NCBI GenBank assembly: GCA_028554795.2
Contig: CM068842.1
Span: forward strand, 29,155,077 to 29,219,076
Direction of reading: 5' to 3'
Source: Sinohyriopsis cumingii
Taxonomy: Eukaryota; Mollusca; Bivalvia; Unionida; Unionidae
Length of the DNA: 64,000 nucleotides
A program made the position numbers and the translations under genes. The first letter of the stretch is position 1. Each line of letters starts with the position of its first letter. The notes under the pieces are model-generated. The model worked only from the letters and a program-made list of their open reading frames with translations. It searched no databases and was not told the DNA's origin. Below, piece after piece: positions 1 to 13,800 of this stretch.

Positions 1-619
1 GTATTAATAACTACTTTGTAAATAAACAACGTACGCTCATATGGTAGAGCTTTAGCTTTTGATTTCTTGGATTTATTTGAACTAAACAAGCTATTTCACC
101 CATTTGAAAGTAGAGATGATAAAGCTAACGACGTGGACGAGTTCACAGAGTCACAACTGAAACTCTCCAACGAGCAAAAGAACGAACGTGATATTCGCAT
201 CTGAGCGTGAGAGACGCGGTAATTGAAAATACCAATCCGATCATTCAAATTGTTATTCAAATGTTCGTACCTTGTGTCCAATGGAATGTTTCAGACTATG
301 ACCAGTTCTATCAAGGTTCTATCCAGATAGCATACAAACGTATATCGAGACCAAGTGCTAGCGCATATCTTTTAAGGACGTGTCATTTTACAAGTCTATT
401 TGAACACTGAAGGTTTTGGAAGAAATCTAAGAGCTTCAGAACCACAAACCCAAGACGACGAAGTATTATTTCTGCAGGCTAAATGGACTGTCACACCAGC
501 TGCTTTGCAATTTTCCCCGTTTAACTATTTGGATACATTGTTAGGCAAGCGATAGAAGCCATATGTGTCACTGATGTGGTCCCTCCACCAAACAACATTC
601 AAGTAACAGGGCACAAACA
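1..619. other. no recognisable gene (left edge)
   Basis: AT-rich sequence with only short, overlapping reading frames on both strands that resemble nothing known to me. It leads into the duplicated repeat that starts near 620. Confidence 0.5.
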
Positions 620-1113
620 TACGTCTTCTTTAGCTGGTAATAAGAATGGCAAGCAATATACTTACAACTGTGCATTTTGAATTTTCCCAGAATGTACTAT
701 CTTGATAAATTCAATTAAAAGACTTCATATTTTCCCCCACATTATGATTCCAAAGAATCGATGGCAGAACGGAAATACTGGTGCAGTTGATTAAACTGAT
801 CAAATCAAATATACATGATACAGAATTGACCCAATAAATCCAGTACATCACAAGCAGAAAAGCAGACTCGAGTTAGATCAACATAAAATCAACATAAAAA
901 CAAAATCCATCCATTCCAGACCAACTGAAAAAGCTCTTTCAATATGCATTCATTCACAGTATGATTCAATTTCAATTTTAAGTAGACCAAATAAGACTTT
1001 TTTAAACTACTGTCGAGCGCGCGACGAACTTCAAAGGTGTCTGGGCTGTGCCATATGCGCGTTATTATTGCTACTTTTTATTGAAGAATTTACGGTTGTG
1101 AATATGGAAAAAC

Positions 1114-1284
1114 AAAAGGAGTATATAATGAAAAGGTTACTGTATTTATATTCGAAAATATGAACTGTGTTTGTTTCTTCTGACTAATACTGTACTCCCA
1201 AGGTCGTGCAGTATTACACAGAAAAACTCATTAATATTTTCCAATAGAAATGCAGTAACCTGTAATTATTATATACTCATTTGT
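1114..1284. repeat. long fold-back, copy A
   Basis: Left arm 'gagtatataatgaaaaggttac' (from about 1119; quoted in part) pairs imperfectly with a right arm ending 'gcagtaacc' at 1260 followed by 'tattatatactc'. Inside it, a second inverted pair ('atactgtac' and 'gtgcagtat') encloses the loop 'tcccaaggtc'. The same loop occurs in copy B. Confidence 0.6.
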
Positions 1285-2375
1285 TTCCCCCGTTAACTTT
1301 ACATTGTCGGAATCTTTCAATTTTACCCGATACTGAACTCGCGCGACAACACACATATAGCATTAACGTGCATAAAGGAACTACTTTCTATCGTATACAA
1401 ACAATGGACGCAGACGCCAGCACTTTTGATTTGAACACAAATTATGTACACTCGCGTAAGAGGCTCTTTACGTTGTGGTTGTTTAAATTTGTTTCTGAAT
1501 GAACTAAGACATGGTTCGTTGACTGCAAACAAACCCAGCTGTTTTGGCACATTCCGCGTTGATAAAATGTTACGGATTTAGGCTAGCTACATTATATAAC
1601 AGACGGAAGATAAGGTCCTTACAAATAACATGCAATTGACAAGTCATATACTCTCTTCTTTAGCTGGTGATAAGAATGGCAAAATAAAATATATTTACAG
1701 GTTTAAATCCTGAATTTCCTCAAAATGTATTTTCTTAATTCTGCAAATACAAATTACATGAGCCATGTCATAGGTTTTCAACCTGGATTACACTATTCGA
1801 AATTCTGCTGTAATTTCGATAATAAGTGCAATTGCATCCTCCTTACTGCACTCAAAATGAAATAAGCATTACATTCCATAGCGTCTTTTTGAGAATTGCA
1901 ATTGAAAGACTTCATATTTTCCCCACATTATGATTTCAAACATACAATGACAGAAACAGAAACACATTTGCAGATGTAAACACGCTTCTCCCCCGCCACT
2001 TCAATCCGATGTATTTCATGTATAATTTGCACAGATGAATCCAGTCCAAAATGTCAAAAATTCGTCGAATCGAAACAAAATACCAAACTATATTCATTCC
2101 AGATCAAATGGAAAAGTTGTTGCAATGGGTATTCATTCACAATATGACTGCAAATTTCAATTTTAACTAGACACGCCATTTTCTTTCGAAAGTTATGTCG
2201 AGTGCGCGACTAAGTTCAAATTTAACTGGACGGAGTTATGTGCGCATTAATAATGATGTCATTGTGTAATGACAAATCTGCGCTGATGTATTTAGTTTGG
2301 AATACGGCATTCATTCATTTATGTTGTTTCTTGTAGTGTATTTTGTTTATATAATTAAACCTTAGGTAGAATAAA

Positions 2376-2545
2376 AAAATGAGCATATAATAAAAAGGTT
2401 ACTGCATTTGTATGGGAAAATATGAACTCGTTTTTTCGGAAGGATAGATATACTGCACTCCCAAGGTCGTGCAGTATTCCATCCCAAAACTCGTTCATAT
2501 TTTTCCATACAAATGCAGTAACCTATAAATACAGTATGTATTCCA
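2376..2545. repeat. long fold-back, copy B
   Basis: The arm from 2397 ('ggttactgcatttgtatg') is complementary to the arm ending at 2523 ('catacaaatgcagtaacc'), and the pairing continues inward through 'gaaaatatgaac' and 'gttcatattttt'. The inner pair 'tactgcac' (2451-2458) and 'gtgcagta' (2469-2476) flanks the loop 'tcccaaggtc', identical to copy A. This could form a strong hairpin in RNA or a cruciform in DNA. Confidence 0.65.
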
Positions 2546-2560
2546 GTGCAGTGTGACTAC

Positions 2561-3482
2561 AACGTTATACTGAATTTCTGTGCAGTTTCGTGTGGATTGT
2601 TACAGAACTATGTATCACAGATTAAAAAACTCTCTAATGAGAAATTATAAATTAATAAAAAATGTTTGGAAGGTGGTTTTGGTTCATATATGCAAAGGAA
2701 GTATTACGATTTAATTTTAAGTCCTTTCCATGGTCAAGATAAGAGTATTATGCCCATGCAGTGTCTGGTGATTACACGCTATCCCACTTCATGGTGGAAT
2801 CACTATTCAGTAGGTGATTTAATAAGTTGGGGTTTTAATGAGTAGGTGACTTGATAAGTAGGTGATATCAAAGTATTCCTTTGCATTGAAATAATAGTAC
2901 TGCATACAGAAACTGCTGTGATAGGAATATTTAGAATGGCTTCCTAGGCTCACGTGAAAATATAAAATAATATGAAATATCAATAAAAATAAGTTTGAAA
3001 AGAAAGAAAATAATATCGATAAAATCAGATAAAATGCAACCCCTAAACCTTATTGTAATTCATCGATATATTTTAGGCAGGCGAGGCTCTAAACGTCAGC
3101 CCATGAAGTGTGTTCATCTAAAGAAGCTACATTACTATGGAATACTGCGACAGTATTCCTTATTTAATTGAGGTAAACATGCATCTGCCTCACTCGAAAT
3201 GCCCTTAGTTACTGGTACTCTTTGCCCATAAATCCGGTAAGGTGGAGTGGATGAGTGGTTGTCCTTAAATCTTAAGACTAACCTATTTTGAGTGAACGCG
3301 GACATGGCATACTTGTTCGTGTGATATGAATATTCAGTATTACATGAAGTAAATATTACTTGTTTTGTGGGAAAGTTAATTTTTGTCCCGAATAAAAAAT
3401 ATCTTGTAAAAGTGATATACTTTTTCTTTCTCATTACAGGTAATGCCATGACTAAGTTGTCTTATAGTTTGAAATATTGAAT
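2561..3482. other. no recognisable gene
   Basis: AT-rich DNA. Around 2800-2870 there are short imperfect repeats of 'agtaggtgatt'. A 104-codon open frame on the minus strand (3135-3449) has no recognisable domain and ordinary intergenic composition, so I do not call it a gene. Confidence 0.4.
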
Positions 3483-3510
3483 CACACACACACACACACA
3501 CACACACACA
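3483..3510. repeat. (CA)n microsatellite
   Basis: About 14 uninterrupted CA units. Confidence 0.9.
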
Positions 3511-3580
3511 TCCGTGCATTATTCTTTGTTTTTAAATATTCATTTTTTTAAATGGTGATTATTGAAAAAAGGCAGCATAT

Positions 3581-3588
<8 letters not shown>

Positions 3589-3656
<68 letters not shown>
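3589..3656. repeat. (TA)n microsatellite
   Basis: About 34 uninterrupted TA units directly before the hAT relic region. Confidence 0.95.
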
Positions 3657-3663
<7 letters not shown>

Positions 3664-4021
3664 AAAATACAGCAATAAAAAATACCTTTCAGCGTTTTGA
3701 TTAACCCTAGTATTACTCCATGATTTAATATATATTTGACATCAGAGTGTGAAATGAATTCATATAAAGTATTGAAATTCAAGAAGCAAACTATAGCAAA
3801 TTTGACTGTAGCACAGGAGAAACTAATAATTGTGGCATATAGTTTTAAATTTGCAGCTCTGGATTCAATACATTCCAGATATTTTGCAAATCCTTTAATG
3901 GCAGAACATTTCTGCAATCACATTTTCGCGGTAAATGACGGTCTTACAATTGTAATATTCCCAAGTAAAAAAAACAACGATATAAATTCCCTGTATAAAA
4001 GCAAAAATAGCCAAACATTTA

Positions 4022-5890
4022 TTAATGTGAGCCTTGTCCTTGCATGCTCTTGGTTAATTGTTCAATATGAGGTACATATTTGGTCACTTTCAGCTTCACA
4101 CAGGCTTCTGAGTGTTCAGATGTTAGGCGACTTCTTTGTGGACTTAAAACAGCTTTCATGTGAGAGAAAATCTGTTCACAAGTATAAGTTGAACCAAAAG
4201 CTGAAAGTAGAGCAAATGCAACTTTCTTCAAACAGATGAATGCTTCAGGGAGGGATGTCCAGCAGTTGAGAATAGCAGCTGACTTTTCTAAGCAGTTTCC
4301 TTCCAGAGATTTCCGCAATTCGGCAAATTTTGATGTCCATAATTCTGATGTCTTAAATTCAACATGCTGCATTTCAAAATCGTCAGTATCCATCCACCTA
4401 AAAAGATCCAGATCTAATTGGGTAGTAGTCAGATCAAGCAAGTCAGGCTTGATGAGGTATGAAAATATGGGTCCATGAATTTGAAAGTCTTGACTTCGTT
4501 TAGCAAACTCCACTTTTAGTGCTTCAGTGTACTTCTGAAGCTCATCTATATTCACTGTAAATCGATCTGAATGAGCCTCCATATTTGGGAAGTACTTGAA
4601 TGTTTTGGCGTTGATATCACGGCAAAATATGTCCAGTTTCAACGCAAATCCTTTCCAGCAGCCAAAAGGTTCAAGTACTGTTTGACCCTGTCCTTGTAAA
4701 TGCAAGTTCAACTCATTTAAATGTGTCGTTATGTCTATTAGAAACATCAGCTTCAACAGCCAGTCCTCATCATTCAATTCCGGAAAATGTTGTTCTTTTT
4801 CATCAAGAAACACCTTAATTGCTTCCAGACAAGAAACAAATCTATTCAAGACTTTACCTCGACTAAGCCAGCGAACATTGCTGTACAAAAAGGAGATCTG
4901 CATATTCACTCTCAATTTCTTGTAGAAGAAACTTGAATTGCCTGTGAATTAATGAAGAGCGGGAAACTATAAATTTGACTATCTTAACAACAGTTGCCAT
5001 CACAGAATCAGGACCAATGATGAGATCTTTGCACACAAACTCTCCTTGTGTATAATGCAATGGAAGTTTAATAGTCGACGTCCAACGTGATTCTCAAGAA
5101 GTGTGACAAATCCTTTCTTTTTGCCAACCATTGCAGCAGCACCATCAGTTGTTAAACAGAACAATATATTCAACTCGATGTTCTGATTTTTGAAATAGCT
5201 TACGAATGCAGTCAGAATGTCCTCTGCTTTGGTTGTATCATGAAGAGCTAACAAGCAACACAACTCTTCATAAATACGATTATTTTCACAATATCATGCG
5301 ACTACAGCTAGGCGTGACAAGTCATTCAAGTCAACGCTTTCATCAAGAGCGACACTAAATACAATAGCTTGATTTAATCCAGTCGTTTGTTTAACTGTTA
5401 AATATTCAGCCAAATCAGTTATGCGCCTCTCAGTTGATCTTGCAGAAGTTGCTATTTCTCGAATCCGAGACAGTATAGTTTCTTTATTTGGTAAATCACT
5501 GAAACGAATTTCAGCACTGCTCAAAAAAGTTTCTTTGATGTACTCTCCATCTGTAAAAGGTTTGCCTTTCGAAGCCACACACTGAGCAATTTTATAACTA
5601 CATTCAGTAGCTTTATTCTTCATTCCAACTGCTTGACTCAAAATACCAGTTTGTTTCTTGAAATCAGAAATAGTCATTTTGATGGCTTCACTTTTCTCTT
5701 CAGAGGTTTTAAACAGGGATTGATATTTGGTTTCATAGTGTCTCTGTACACTAGACGTACGACACACAACACTTTCACAACAGAAAGCACAAACAGCACG
5801 ATCCTTTTGTTGTATAAATCCATATTCTTTTGTCCAATTTTCTTGAAATGGGCGTTGATCAAGTTTTTGCCTTTTTCTCGGCCATTTTAG
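4022..5890 (-). pseudogene. hAT-family transposase relic (ZBED5-like)
   Basis: Broken transposase read on the minus strand. Near 5790 there is a degenerate BED-type zinc finger, with CAFC and 'VQRHYETKY', where the last ligand His appears to be Tyr. The DDE/RNase H-like core follows, with 'VALDESVDLND' near 5330 and 'CLTTDGAAAMVGKKKGF' near 5120, then 'SNVRWLSRGKVL' near 4870. The C-terminal hAT dimerisation region contains 'AFGSTYTCEQIFSHMK' near 4170 and ends at 4022. The frame is interrupted near 5290 and again around 4900-5060, so the copy cannot make a full transposase. The pattern matches the ZBED5/FAM200 group of domesticated or mobile hAT transposases. The repeat-rich setting and the breaks favour a dead mobile copy over a host gene. 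Confidence 0.85.
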
Positions 5891-6265
5891 GGGTACTGTA
5901 TTTAATACAAGAGCATAAGAAATAGCAATAAAACTATAAACGTTTAACACGTTGGCAGCGTCCCTCAGTAGCGGCAGCATGCAATGATTGGTGTAGCGCC
6001 TTCGGCGCCACACTAATATAGCCTGCTGCTGGCCAGTGAAAGCGGACATGTGGCTACACCTAGCTAATGCAAGAAATATTAAGAAAATGATATGGCGCCG
6101 TCCAGTGCACGCAGCAGCCATTATGCTGACGTACGTTGTTTTGACTTGCATTGAAAAATCTTTTTTTTCCACTTATTACATTTTTGGGGGGGGTCTTCCG
6201 CGTGCCACTGAAAATCGCTCTGCGTGCCAAGTCTGGCACGCGTTCCGTAGGTTTTGCCGACCCCT
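5891..6265 (-). mobile_element. hAT terminal region
   Basis: Non-coding region beyond the transposase start, ending in 'ttttgccgacccctg' at about 6251-6265. Its reverse complement 'caggggtcggcaaaa' has the CAGGG-type end common in hAT elements. It also contains an internal inverted pair, 'gcgtgcca' and 'tggcacgc', near 6218-6241. I did not find the matching opposite end. Confidence 0.5.
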
Positions 6266-6408
6266 GCTCTAGAAGACAGAAAAAAGGATTATAGTAAACA
6301 TCTCGAAGCTGATTCTTCTTCCAAGTTTTGGAATAATCTGCAGGAAAATTCCATTAATGTTTACTCACTATTTGCATATTTCACAAGTTCTAAGAACTTG
6401 GACAAGGA

Positions 6409-6734
6409 GTGTGTGTGTGTGTGTGTGTGTTATTAGGATTTTTAACGTAGCTTTAACAATTTTTCAGTTATATCGCTACGATATATGCAGTGTGGCAGTT
6501 TATTGTGATGTCTAGCACTGGGGCATCATGCCGCAGACATGGAGTATGATGTTCCACCCAATCACATTATCCTGACACCAGGCCAAACAGTCCTAGCACC
6601 AACCTCTTAATGCTTAGCGAGGCAGCTGTTAATACCATTTTTGTAAGTCTTTGGTATGACTCTGCCGGGGATCGAACCCACGATGTCTCGCTTCCGAGAC
6701 GGACGCTCCATCCACTAGGCCACCGGAGCGGTCC
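6409..6734 (-). mobile_element. tRNA-derived SINE, family 1
   Basis: Read on the minus strand it starts with a tRNA-like head containing an A-box-like 'ggcctagtggatgg' and a B-box 'gggttcgatcc'. A body follows ('catcatgccgcagac...') and the tail is a (CA)n run (6409-6430 as GT). It is flanked by an imperfect 13-bp target-site duplication, 'acttggacaagga' at 6396-6408 and 'acttagacaagga' at 6735-6747. The same family occurs at 16069-16376. Confidence 0.85.
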
Positions 6735-6748
6735 ACTTAGACAAGGAA

Positions 6749-7253
<505 letters not shown>

Positions 7254-7807
7254 GCATGTATGCATGTATGTATGTATACTCGCTTATAAGTACAAGAGAA
7301 AACAAAGATCCTGATCTGCCGTCGCATATACTGTTGGAGATAGGGTCTCTGTTGTTTGTTCTACTAATTCTGCGATGTTACCGAAGTATCCTTAAACTCT
7401 CATACTTGGACCACGTGCGCATTAGAATCCAAGGTGCAATTGGACCATAATAAAATCTGCTCACCACCGTAATGAAAGGCAAACTAAGATAGTGAGTTAA
7501 AACAGAAAGATGAAACGCCGTATTCTAACTATCAATAACTTCAATATGTACAAACGACTACTGTGAGGTCTTAACACAGTGTGGTATCAAAGAGGCAGAC
7601 GCCTGTAGATAGTACCAGCGGAACGATGACTCGTGAACAGAGAGTTCTGATTGGTCAGTTACACATGTATAATGTTACAGGATGGTCAGGTCTCACGTTC
7701 ATCTAGTCTGTCAAAGACAATCCGACAGGACACAGCGAGAGGAAAGATAAAACAAGGCAGACAGAGGAAGAGATGAGAGAGAAGTTTGGATCCGAGGAAG
7801 TCTTGTG

Positions 7808-9120
7808 ACACAATAGACCATGATATGTTACTTTACCGTCTCCAGCATGTATTTGGCATTCATGATACAGCCTTACTGTGGTTCAAGTCCTACTTGGTCA
7901 ACAGGACACAAATTGTCTCTGCAAATGGAGTACACTCCAGCCCAATTGATCTATGTTGTGGTGTTCCACAGGGGTCTGTTCTTGGACCTGTTCTTCATTC
8001 TGTACACTCAGCCCTATCAAGTGTCATAGATCATCATCCAGTGTCTCACCAACTGTACGCTAATGACACCCAAATATACAAATCTAGCCACCCAACAGAA
8101 GTTGAGGATACCATCCAAGGTGTAGAGAGGTGCATCATTGATGTGAAATCATTTATGACATGTAACAAGCTGCAGATGAATGATGATAAAAACTGAGGCC
8201 ATTCTGATTACAACACAAAGACTCTCTCATTCACATCCTTTACCTCAAACAATAAATATCAGCAACACCAACATTAAATTCACACAATCATTACGAAACC
8301 TAGGTGTTACTCTGGACAGTACTCTCAAATTGCACCAGCATGTCATGAACATATGCAAGGCTGCACATCTTCAGCTGAGATGCATCAGCTCCATTTGCAA
8401 ATATCTTTTAGTTGATGCCACTAAAACAATTGTGTGTTCATTAGCACTTTCAAGACTGGACTATTGTAACTCAATTCTGTCTGGTTCGTCTCAATATGTA
8501 CTCCAAAAACATCAAAAAGTTAAAAACACAGATGCTCGGATCATACTTAGAGTACCACGATCAGAGCGCACCTCCCCGCTGCTCTGTACCCTATACTGGC
8601 TATCCGTTCGATCCAGAATCAAACACAAACTTTGTTCTCTGTGCTACGTTTCAATGACGGACTCTCGTCCAACATACCTATCCGACCTCACCCATGTGTA
8701 CACACCAGCAAGATGCTAATGCTCCTCTTCTGACAATCATTTACTCATTATTCCCACTATGAAAACAAAGTCATATGGACAGCGTTCTTTTCCATACCAT
8801 GGCCCAGTAATGTGGAATGAATTACCCACTGAACTTAGACACAAAGACACAGTGATCACATTCAAGAGGGCTCTCAAAACTCACTTATTTCGACTGCAAG
8901 AACAAACTTAAAGACCTGATAATGTTTCCTACCCTAAATAATCTCAGCATGTTTTTATGTTTTCAATTTCATGGTGTTTTTTGTTTTTGTTTTTGTAATC
9001 ATATCTTTACCTATGTTTTTTTATGTTATAGGTGTTGTCTAATGTTGTAAAGCGCTTAGAGCTTCTAAAGATTAGGCGCTATACAAATTCCTCAATATTA
9101 TCATTATTATTATTATTATT
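7808..9120 (+). pseudogene. CR1/L2-like LINE fragment nested in copy 1
   Basis: 5'-truncated reverse transcriptase that begins inside motif A ('DTIDHDMLLYRL'). It continues with 'GVPQGSVLGP' near 7960, the active-site region 'YANDTQIY' near 8057 (YADD altered to YAND), 'NLGVTLDSTLKLHQHV' near 8300 and 'LALSRLDYCNSIL' near 8440. It ends with the usual 'TFKRALKTHLF'-like C-terminus near 8870 and a (TTA)n tail to 9120, typical of the CR1/L2 group. A frameshift near 8190 separates the two halves. The left junction (7807/7808) and right junction (about 9120) are defined by comparison with the uninterrupted second copy. Confidence 0.85.
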
Positions 9121-9318
9121 AGTGAATTGTATTCACAAGGACCCCTAAAAGTTATAATATTTGCTTTCATATTTACATTGTGTAAATCTTCCATTATTTA
9201 TACTTTGTAAAATTTCAGTTTCTTTTGTGTTTTTCAAAGTTTGGTAAATATCTATCTGAAGGTAGTTTATACCTAATACTTATAACAACTCATAGTGGGT
9301 AGTTTTCAAAGATTTACT

Positions 9319-10730
9319 ATGGCTAACTTTCTAAACAGTGCTGAGAAAGGTGGGAAAATAAGCAGCTACTCCTCCACAAATTTGAAAGTGACAGAGCAAG
9401 GAAGACTCCTACTAGCTCATAGGACGGCATGATGCCAGGTCCTAGACCTCACCACTTTTACCGATGCCGAGAGACCACGCCCAGCGAAAATACTCCAGTA
9501 CCTTGTGGCTAGAGGAACCAAGCCAGGTGACGTCAGAGGACTGCATAATTGAGGTAGAGGCCTCTATCTCTTTTTTGCGAAGGGAGAAAAGCTTCTGTAT
9601 GGAAATAATCAGACGAAAGAGTTTAAAGGCAAAGCGGTAAAGATCTATGCTCCTCCACCCCTAATCAAGGCTCTGGGAGAGAAAGCTGTAGAAGTGCACT
9701 TCTCTGGATTGCCCCTAGAAGTGACAACTAGTGAGCTCAAGAGCAAGGTGGAAAAGAAATAAGGGGTCAAAGTACTGCGATCATATATGGCCACCTATTG
9801 GGGATTTTCTACAGTTTTCACTGGAGTTAGAGTGTTAAGCTTTTTGATAGAAGATACTAAGATGATTCCCCCATTTTTCTACATCATGGGATTCATGCTA
9901 AAGTCCTGGACAAGGGATGCCAGAACCACCACCAATGTTACAAATATGGAGCTACCGGCCATCTACCCAGGGAATGTAACTACAAGGCACAACCATACAT
10001 TTCCACAAACACGTCCCCGAAGACATATGCCGCAGCAGTAACCAAAGCTGTAACAGGGACAACAGTGGATACTGAGATGGAAAAGACGCTACTAACAGTG
10101 CCGGAACCGTTAGAAGACAAAGTAGAGGAGACATTAACATCTTCACAGCTAACAGTTCAGAAAATCAAACGCAAGAACAGTCAGATAAATGGGAGTCAGC
10201 AGACCAAACAAACCCTGCTGAGAAGAGGCAAGCAAAAGCGAGAGCTAGGAAGCTTCAAAAAAAGGAAAGAAAAAGAGTCAAAACAAGTGAAACTGATATA
10301 GAAAAACACAGATTCCTTCATCGTTCGAAAAAAACCGCAATTTGGAGAAGCCAATTAAACTCCAGATGTTATAGCCTGTGATAGCAGACAAGCTTCTCCG
10401 GAAAAAGGAAAATAAGAAACACCAACTGGAACAATGAATTTAGAAGAAGAATACCCGATTCATCTACAAGGGAAAGGGAAGGAGGAAAACCAGGGCCATA
10501 AAATGGACATGTCTACTCCGATAATACCTTTGAAAAGAAAAAGAACGGCATCCCAGAACCCCCAGGACTCCTTCTGAATCGGGCATAACTGAATTTATAA
10601 GGCACCACAAGTCACCGGAAAAGAAGGAAACAGGAGAGTATCGCCGGGAATCTAAAGGAAAGGAACAAATTGGACGTACTGTCTCCTTGACGAGGGATGA
10701 CAAAAGGCGGATCATCAGTCTAGATGAATT
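9319..10730 (+). pseudogene. LINE ORF1 (gag-like) relic
   Basis: ORF1 region of the outer LINE. The first start (9319) meets a stop after about 38 codons and the rest is in several frames. 9787-10041 matches the intact-looking stretch in the second copy ('MATYWGF.T.FTGVRVLSF'). The CCHC zinc knuckle visible in the second copy is disrupted here by frame change. The Lys/Glu-rich C-terminal region (10065-10301) would bind RNA in an active element. Confidence 0.65.
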
Positions 10731-10860
10731 TAGAGCAAAGAGAACTGACCACTATAAATTACCAACTATTAACTTTTCAAATACTTGCAAATTTACTCAA
10801 TGTCTAATTACTTTATATTGTAAACACTTAAACAAACTTTAATACCAATACATAGCCAAG

Positions 10861-13800
10861 ATGAACGGATTAAACCTGCAAATCGTGACTGTGAACATTA
10901 ATGGTATTACAAAGTCGATAAAACTATAGTACAATCTAAAAACTGTGATATAATTTGAATACAAGCAACACATGGAATGCCAGAGCAAGTGGTGAGGAAA
11001 CTACGAGAGGATCAAGACGCTTCAGTTTCCACCAATAACCACCCAACAGAAAGTAAAGCTGTGGTGGCTACAATTGTTCGGCGGACCGCCAAGAGCTTAA
11101 ACCTTGAAAATTTTAAAGTATCGAATGACCTACAAGGACGTTTATTTCATATAAAAATGAACAAGTGGAATATTTTCAACATATATGTACCACCGGGAAG
11201 CATTAATCCAAGAAAAATTAACTTCATTACCAATGCAAATCACTATATTCAGCGATATGCTTTAGAATCCTGCATAATAGGAGGCATTTTAATTGGATAA
11301 TGACAGAATTCGATAAAAACGAATCCGATTTATAAAAAAACTGTATAAATGGATCCAAATGTTTATAAATACTAACAATTTAAAATATAATTTTAGACAC
11401 CTGAATAATAAGAGTATGAAATATACGTATAAATACGATAATAATAAAGAAATCCTTTTAGATCAGTTCTGTCTATAAGAAGGGCAAAATAATGCAAGTA
11501 AAAAATGTGTAATCATACAAGAACAAATTTCTGATCATAAATTGGTTTTACTTGACTTGTTTCTCACGAATACAATTAAGTGTGGACAGTGTTTTCATGC
11601 TCGACAGCGGGTATGTAAGCAGTGTTCGCACACACCTTAATAATTTACAAGAAAAGCATGCCGGAGATATTATAAACGACTGGGAATTGATTATAAAGAA
11701 GATTAAATGTATAACGAAGTACTTAAGTAAAACAAAAACACTTAATAGAAAATGTGTTCAAGAAAAATATTTCGAACTTATAATTGAAAATGGACCATTA
11801 ACAGAATCGAAAGATGTATTAATTAAACAATGGGAAGAATTAGAGAAAGGAAACTACTCAGGGCATAAAAATAAGTGCAAGGAAATATGGACATTTACAT
11901 AAATAGGGTAGGGGAATCTATAGAAGAACGGAAATTAAAAGAGGGGCAGATAAAAAGATAGAGTCTGTTCAGTCAGATGATACAATATATAAGGATAAAA
12001 AAGATATGGTAGTATGTATAAAAATAGTATGACAATATATATAAAACCCAAAACATTGATGATGATACAATAAACAACTATTTACGAGAGACTGATTATA
12101 AACAAATACCATCAGAGGCTAGAGAAAATTGTGACATTTATTATACCTGGGGGAAATTCTAAAAGCAATAAACAGTCTAGAAAAGGGAAATCTCAAGATC
12201 TGACGGTATAATATCATATTTTTATATCAAGTTTCAATACGAATTAATAGACACATTAGAACTGCTTTATAATAATATACATTTAAATGGGAAAATGCCA
12301 AAAAGCCTAAGGGAAGGGATTATTACTCTAATATATAAAGGGAAAGGGGGTAATAAAGACTTTTTTTAATAAAAAAAAAACTGGAGACATATAACATTAC
12401 TAAATAATGACTTTAATATTTTTAGTAAAATAGTAACTATCAGAATAAGAAATTATTTAGAGACAATAATTGATATAAATCAAAACTGTGAGTGGATAGG
12501 GAGAAACATTATAAATAACACTATATCAGTATCTGTCATAATCGATTTTTTAAATATTAGAGAGAAAGGAGTCATTTTCCTATTCGATGAAGAAAAAGCT
12601 TTTGACCGAATAGAACATGACTTCATTTATAAAACCCTGGAAAATGTGGCTTTGGCTTAAATATCATTAACTGGGTTAAGGCTATGTATAATAATATTAC
12701 TTCTATAAAAATTGTTAATGGTGCCCTTATAAGAGACAAAGTATAAAACGCTCAGTAAGACATGGCTGTCCCCTGTCTATACTGATAATGTGATAGCTTT
12801 AGACTATCTGAATATAACTATTAGTAAGAATACAAACATTCAGGGAACAAAAATACCAAATTTGAAATAGGATTTCAAAACTATATTACACGCAGACGAC
12901 TGTACTAACTTTTCCAGATACGGATCATCTTTTAAACATTTACAACATGAATTCACTCAATTTGGAAAGGCCTCTGGTTTAGCAATCAAACATGATAAGA
13001 CAGAAATCTTACTAATAGGCAACTGGCGGGGTAACTACCCTGGACTCACCGCCTCCACACCCCACACACCCCCATCTGACTAAGGAACAAGTAAAAGCAT
13101 TAGGAATAATTTTTAGGAAGAACTCTACTCACAAGCACTATCGTGAGTTATTAATTAAGATAGAAGTGCTAATAGAAATTTGATCTCACATGAAGATTAA
13201 CTTAATGGACAGCATACAGATAGCTAAAGCCTACATGTACAGCAAATTGAATTACATAATGAGCACGGTGCAACTTAAAGAAGCCAAGATTAGTAACATA
13301 GATAGGAAAATACTGAGGATTTTTTAACAACAAAATTCAATATGTGAAGAAAAAACATATATGCAGCTCGAATGGGAAAGGAGGGCTAGCCCTACCTAAC
13401 ATAAGTATAAAACAAAAATCCAATATTTTAGATAGACTTAAACAGCTGAAAAACTCTACCAAATTGCCATGGGAAGCAATTTAGATTTACATATATGTTT
13501 ATCTATGTCGTTTTAGAATTGCAATCTACAAGAATAATAAATGAACTAAACTATTAGAACCTCCTGGATATTGTAGGAAAATCAGTGAACTAATATATAA
13601 ATACAGGGATAATTTAGGAATATGGGATAGAGGGAAGAACACTTATGCTATATTAAATGATATGGCCTCTTAGGAGAAACAAGAGATAGAATTTCGCAAT
13701 CCAGATCTAAACTGGTCGGCTGTATGGAAAGTTGGGCAGGTATAGGATCGGTCTCCGTACAACCTAGGCTCTTCCTATACCTGCACGATAAGTGGCTGAC

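Larger units (their letters stand above)
620..2560. repeat. two diverged tandem copies of a repeat with fold-backs
   Basis: Two copies, about 620-1290 and 1650-2560, share the same blocks in the same order. These are 'cttctttagctggt.ataag' near 627 and 1656, 'gaaagacttcatattttccc' near 717 and 1910, 'gtattcattcaca'-type sequence near 945 and 2140, and 'gtcgagtgcgcgac'-type sequence near 1013 and 2197. Each copy ends in a large fold-back (separate entries). Copy B carries an extra segment after the first block. No coding capacity is visible. It could be a tandem duplication of an older non-autonomous element. The homology is seen directly; the element type is inferred. Confidence 0.65.

Noticed and set aside
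3135-3449. 104-codon minus-strand frame
   Set aside because: No domain, composition like surrounding DNA, no splice or start context.
4236-4478. Plus-strand frames over the hAT relic
   Set aside because: Antisense shadows of the transposase.
9787-10301. LINE ORF1 pieces as host zinc-finger genes
   Set aside because: A matching inverted copy at 62 kb and adjacent reverse-transcriptase sequence show they belong to a retrotransposon.
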